From: CAZSDU01 sp963662525
GTDB lineage: Bacteria; Bacteroidota; Bacteroidia; Bacteroidales; FEN-979
Direction of reading: 5' to 3'
Assembly (NCBI GenBank): GCA_963662525.1
Contig: OY759717.1
Location: 2,604,001 to 2,668,000, forward strand
DNA length: 64,000 nucleotides
This document shows, piece by piece, positions 62,146 through 64,000 of this stretch. Every line of letters starts with the position of its first letter. The stretch's first letter is position 1. The position numbers and the translations under genes were made by a program. Below the pieces are notes generated by a model. The model had not been told where the DNA came from. It did not search any database and worked only from the letters and a program-made list of their open reading frames with translations.

Positions 62146-62592
62146 ATGATGATATACAAATTATGTCTAGAGAATAGACTCAACTTCATGAAACCGAATG
62201 TCTTCCTCGACATCCATGTTCCATTACTGGTCTTCCAGGTGAATACGCTTACAAGAATATATAGAGACTACAGGTTAACCCGGGCTGATTTTATTGTCCT
62301 GGCAGCTGGTTACACGGTCGAGCAGCAGAACGTGCTCAGGGAGTTTGCCAACCCCGAACTGACAAAGACTATTATTGGGATGAGCCGCAATGTGGTGTAT
62401 AAGTGTCTGAACAAGCTGCTGGAAAAGGGGTTGATCATGTTAAAGGAACAGAAAAGGAATCACAGAACGTTTAAGCTAACAGATGAGGGTAAGGCATGTA
62501 TTAACAGCTTTGTTCAATATTTCAGCTACACAATCACTAACTATGAGATGGATCATTACTACGGCAGATTCCGATATAAAAGGATGAGGTAG
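62146..62592 (+). CDS. winged-helix (MarR/PadR-like) transcription regulator
   Basis: 148 aa from ATG 62146; the ATG at 62188 (MKPNVFLDIHVPLL) would also work. The centre and end give a winged HTH: TRADFIVLAAGYTV, ISMSRNVVYKCLNKLLEKGL-like (GMSRNVVYKCLNKLLEKGLI) and LKEQKRNHRTFKLTDEGKAC. The helical N-terminal part fits a dimerisation region. It is the last gene of the element and divergent from the respiratory operon, a likely target of its control (inference). Confidence 0.7.
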   Translation: MMIYKLCLENRLNFMKPNVFLDIHVPLLVFQVNTLTRIYRDYRLTRADFIVLAAGYTVEQQNVLREFANPELTKTIIGMSRNVVYKCLNKLLEKGLIMLKEQKRNHRTFKLTDEGKACINSFVQYFSYTITNYEMDHYYGRFRYKRMR

Positions 62593-62739
62593 CTGGGGAA
62601 AGAGAGTTAATGGTGTGATTGCCCGGGGGTATTATCTAACCGAAAACGGTTTTTGCGGACCCACCCCTGGCAGAACTGAAATTTAATGGGATAAAGGAAC
62701 TAATGTGGAGACGATTCGCACAAGTATGAAAGAAATTTC

Positions 62740-62847
62740 CTAAAATATTTTTGCGTATCTCTCCTTCAGTTCATTAACTCCCTCAGGGTTTTTAAGGTTA
62801 TAACGATAATACCTGTTTATATTGATAATGATACCACTTAATAATGG
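62740..62847 (-). pseudogene. 35-codon gene remnant near the right end
   Basis: The minus strand reads PLLSGIIININRYYRYNLKN, PEGVNELKERYAKIF and a stop, with upstream stops and no start codon. Its composition is protein-like; the source family is not recognised. Confidence 0.3.
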
Positions 62848-62984
62848 TTATCAATTATTTACGTTAAAGTGGGGTATAAAATATACGCCATTTGTTATTT
62901 TATCTTATCAGCTTCTTGGTTTAGCATCCTTTTTGCAGTCTTTCGGATACCTTGTTTATACAATTTACATTAAATAACGTCATT

Positions 62985-63006
62985 TTTGTGCAATTTGTGT
63001 GCAAAT
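62985..63006 (+). repeat. inner direct repeat, right copy (likely integrase arm site)
   Basis: It matches 39858-39879 at 20 of 22 positions in the same orientation, 47 bp inside the right attachment sequence. It is the right partner of the integrase-proximal copy. Confidence 0.7.
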
Positions 63007-63010
63007 AAAA

Positions 63011-63043
63011 AACCACTTACAAAAAAAATACTTGTAAGTGGTT
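63011..63043 (-). terminator. terminator behind tRNA-Val (element-supplied)
   Basis: A 10-bp stem AACCACTTAC/GTAAGTGGTT with a 13-base loop; in the tRNA direction a T-rich tract follows. It differs from the terminator at 39671-39686, which fits replacement by the element. Confidence 0.8.
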
Positions 63044-63052
63044 GATTTGCTG

Positions 63053-63100
63053 GTGGGAGTTACTGGATTCGAACCAGTGACCCTCTGCTTGTAAGGCAGA
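63053..63100 (-). repeat. right attachment site within tRNA-Val
   Basis: 48 bp identical to 39696-39743. It forms the 3' part of the intact tRNA-Val gene. The neighbouring bases differ on both sides, which limits the crossover to this segment. Confidence 0.92.
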
Positions 63101-63128
63101 TGCTCTGAACCAACTGAGCTAAACTCCC
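63054..63128 (-). tRNA. tRNA-Val(TAC)
   Basis: Acceptor GGGAGTT/AACTCCC, D arm GCTC...GAGC, anticodon arm TCTGC-CTTACAA-GCAGA with anticodon TAC, T arm ACTGG-TTCGAAT-CCAGT, discriminator A at 63054, and CCA encoded at 63051-63053. It is intact after integration of the element behind it. Confidence 0.95.
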
Positions 63129-63144
63129 TATTTTTTTCATTTTT

Positions 63145-63202
63145 CCAGTGACCCTCCCGACTTTTCAGCCGGGATGCTCTGAACCAACAGAGCTAAACTC
63201 CC
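63145..63202 (-). pseudogene. truncated tRNA-Val-like gene with long anticodon hairpin
   Basis: It has the same acceptor 5' strand (GGGAGTT), D arm, variable loop and T-stem 5' strand as tRNA-Val, but lacks the T loop and all 3' parts. Its anticodon region is a 20-nt hairpin (7-bp stem TCCCGGC/GTCGGGA, loop TGAAAA), too long for a tRNA. It sits directly behind the tRNA promoter, 16 bp upstream of tRNA-Val. Confidence 0.75.
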
Positions 63203-63214
63203 TGAATTGGGCTG

Positions 63215-63246
63215 CAAAGATAAAAATAATTCTTAATTCCTGTCAA
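63215..63246 (-). promoter_or_regulatory. tRNA-Val promoter
   Basis: On the minus strand TTG at 63246-63244 and TATCTTTG at 63222-63215 with a 21-bp spacer. Transcription would start near 63208 and pass the tRNA-like fragment before tRNA-Val. Confidence 0.65.
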
Positions 63247-63708
63247 TTATTTTGGCAGCATACCAAAGAAATTTCGGATACTGCGGTGAAATTTGTGAAT
63301 GCTTCTGACAGGTTCGGTCCACATCATGATGCATTCTTTGAAAACCAACGTAAGTTCCTTGTCTTTCAGATAGTCAAGAACTTCCCTGGTTTCCGACATC
63401 TGCTGTATCCAGATATTGTCAATCCCTTTCTCCAGGGCTTCTTTCACAACCTGCATGGTTTGTGTTTTCGGGGTTATAATCAGGAGATTTCTGACGTCAA
63501 GTGGTAAAGCAGAAACAGCATGGAAGCAAGGCTCTCCGTTAACCTGATCAACATTAGGATTGATGGGATAAACCTGGTAGCCTTTCGACTTCAGTTCTTT
63601 AAACACGGTGTAACCAAATTTTTTCGGATCCCTGGAAACCCCGGCTATTGCCATTTTTCTGGGTTCGAGAAATTTCTCGATGGATTTTTTACTTGTTTTC
63701 ATAGGCAT
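63247..63708 (-). CDS. CoA-binding domain protein (YccU-like)
   Basis: 153 aa; the ATG at 63702 would also fit. CoA_binding_2 features: KMAIAGVSRDPKKFGYTVFK, YQVYPINPNVDQVNGEPCFH and KGIDNIWIQQMSETREVLDY. These small Rossmann proteins resemble the N-terminal CoA domain of succinyl-CoA synthetase-like enzymes; function unknown. The PfkB gene lies 9 bp upstream on the same strand. Confidence 0.85.
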   Translation of the reverse strand: MPMKTSKKSIEKFLEPRKMAIAGVSRDPKKFGYTVFKELKSKGYQVYPINPNVDQVNGEPCFHAVSALPLDVRNLLIITPKTQTMQVVKEALEKGIDNIWIQQMSETREVLDYLKDKELTLVFKECIMMWTEPVRSIHKFHRSIRNFFGMLPK

Positions 63709-63717
63709 TGTAATTCA

Positions 63718-64000
63718 TCAGGTACTCAATTTTTCGATAAACGCTTTTGAAATATAATTATCATAACTCAGACAAACATCTTTTGCAAAGGAGATTCCCA
63801 TCTCTGTCATTGATTTCCATTGAGGTTTATCCATCAGGGACAATTTGCTCTTGCTGATTTTTTTTGTGAAAAGGTAAAAAAGCAGGCCGGCATTAAAAGC
63901 ATCTCCTGCACCAATTGTGCTGACAGGCTGTATCACTTCATTCCTGGATACCATATGATTTCCGGGATAAAATATTTCCACAGAGGTGGCGCGGGTATAT
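63718..64000 (-). CDS. PfkB family carbohydrate kinase (5' part outside the window)
   Basis: About 94 C-terminal residues. The PfkB signature STIGAGDAFNAGLLFYL, with the catalytic Asp of GAGD, is present. The frame is open through the window end, so the start and sugar-binding lobe are missing. The substrate (fructose, ribose or other) cannot be told. Confidence 0.8.
   Translation of the reverse strand, partial: YTRATSVEIFYPGNHMVSRNEVIQPVSTIGAGDAFNAGLLFYLFTKKISKSKLSLMDKPQWKSMTEMGISFAKDVCLSYDNYISKAFIEKLST

Larger units (their letters stand above)
62593..63052. other. right-end noncoding region of the element
   Basis: 460 bp without an intact gene. It has a small hairpin AACCG/CGGTT with TTT (62638-62654), perhaps the terminator of the regulator gene, a gene remnant (62740-62847, minus strand), the inner 22-bp repeat (62985-63006) and the terminator of tRNA-Val (63011-63043). 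It is AT-rich. Confidence 0.6.
39696..63100. mobile_element. 23.3-kb integrated element in tRNA-Val(TAC)
   Basis: Both ends carry the same 48 bp of tRNA-Val. A tyrosine recombinase lies 165 bp inside the left end. Near-identical 22-bp inner repeats occur at 39858-39879 and 62985-63006. The left half (39.9-47.4 kb) has integrase, unknown protein, HTH protein, primase-helicase, toprim-like protein and helicase, a module met in Bacteroidota integrative elements. The right half (48.0-62.6 kb) is cargo. I see no relaxase, coupling protein, conjugation or capsid gene, so transfer would need help or does not occur. Length between repeats is 23,309 bp. Confidence 0.87.

Noticed and set aside
63145..63202. 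tRNA-Phe(GAA) gene
   Set aside because: A GAA triplet is in the loop, but the anticodon arm is 20 nt with a 7-bp stem, and the T loop and 3' acceptor are missing.

Overview
The window is a Bacteroidota chromosome segment, most like Bacteroidales/Marinilabiliales. Signs are a type IX secretion system (T9SS) locus (gldJ, porP/sprF, two porU-type C25 peptidases, porV, a plug protein), TamL, promoters of the Bacteroidota type (-7 TAnnTTTG, with a -33 TTG in the best cases) and almost no Shine-Dalgarno sequences. I cannot name a genus from sequence alone.

Layout. Positions 1-4.8 kb: surface polysaccharide genes (O-antigen ligase, GT-C glycosyltransferase, Wzx flippase, methyltransferase). 4.9-14.6 kb: metabolism (P5C dehydrogenase pruA, Rieske oxygenase, DUF3795, a tungsten-type aldehyde oxidoreductase, a carboxyltransferase subunit without biotin domain, thiF/thiS, folC). 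14.6-28.2 kb: cell wall and secretion genes (anmK, murF, gldJ, porP/sprF, then porU, a second porU and porV on the other strand). 28.3-39.7 kb: ispF, rpsF-rpsR-rplI, a TrmH-type methyltransferase, the T9SS plug protein, a LruC lipoprotein, tamL, a trypsin-like protease, a GH29 fucosidase and a GIY-YIG ORF.

39.7-63.1 kb: an integrated element of about 23.3 kb. A 48-bp copy of the 3' part of a tRNA-Val gene (39696-39743) exactly matches the intact tRNA-Val(TAC) gene at 63054-63128. Next to the left copy lie a tyrosine recombinase and a replication-type module (unknown 465-aa protein, HTH protein, P4-type primase-helicase, DUF6371 toprim-like protein, PIF1-like helicase). I see no relaxase, T4SS or capsid gene. 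The cargo is a sensor kinase with a periplasmic substrate-binding-like domain, a FixJ-type regulator, a CheY-type regulator, DUF2252, arylsulfatase, UshA-type nucleotidase, two outer-membrane proteins, a cytochrome b/Rieske/octaheme-TPR respiratory operon and a winged-helix regulator. Beyond the tRNA lie a CoA-binding protein and a PfkB kinase cut by the window end.

Short tandem repeats are a recurrent oddity. Octamers (CTCACCAN, reverse complement NTGGTGAG) occur at three places, one of them inside the trmH reading frame, and three different heptamer arrays lie around thiF/thiS. A tRNA-Val-like fragment with an over-long anticodon hairpin precedes tRNA-Val, and a 40-bp relative forms the shared 3' ends of the fucosidase and GIY-YIG genes. 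All functions are read from motifs and remembered families; no database search was run.
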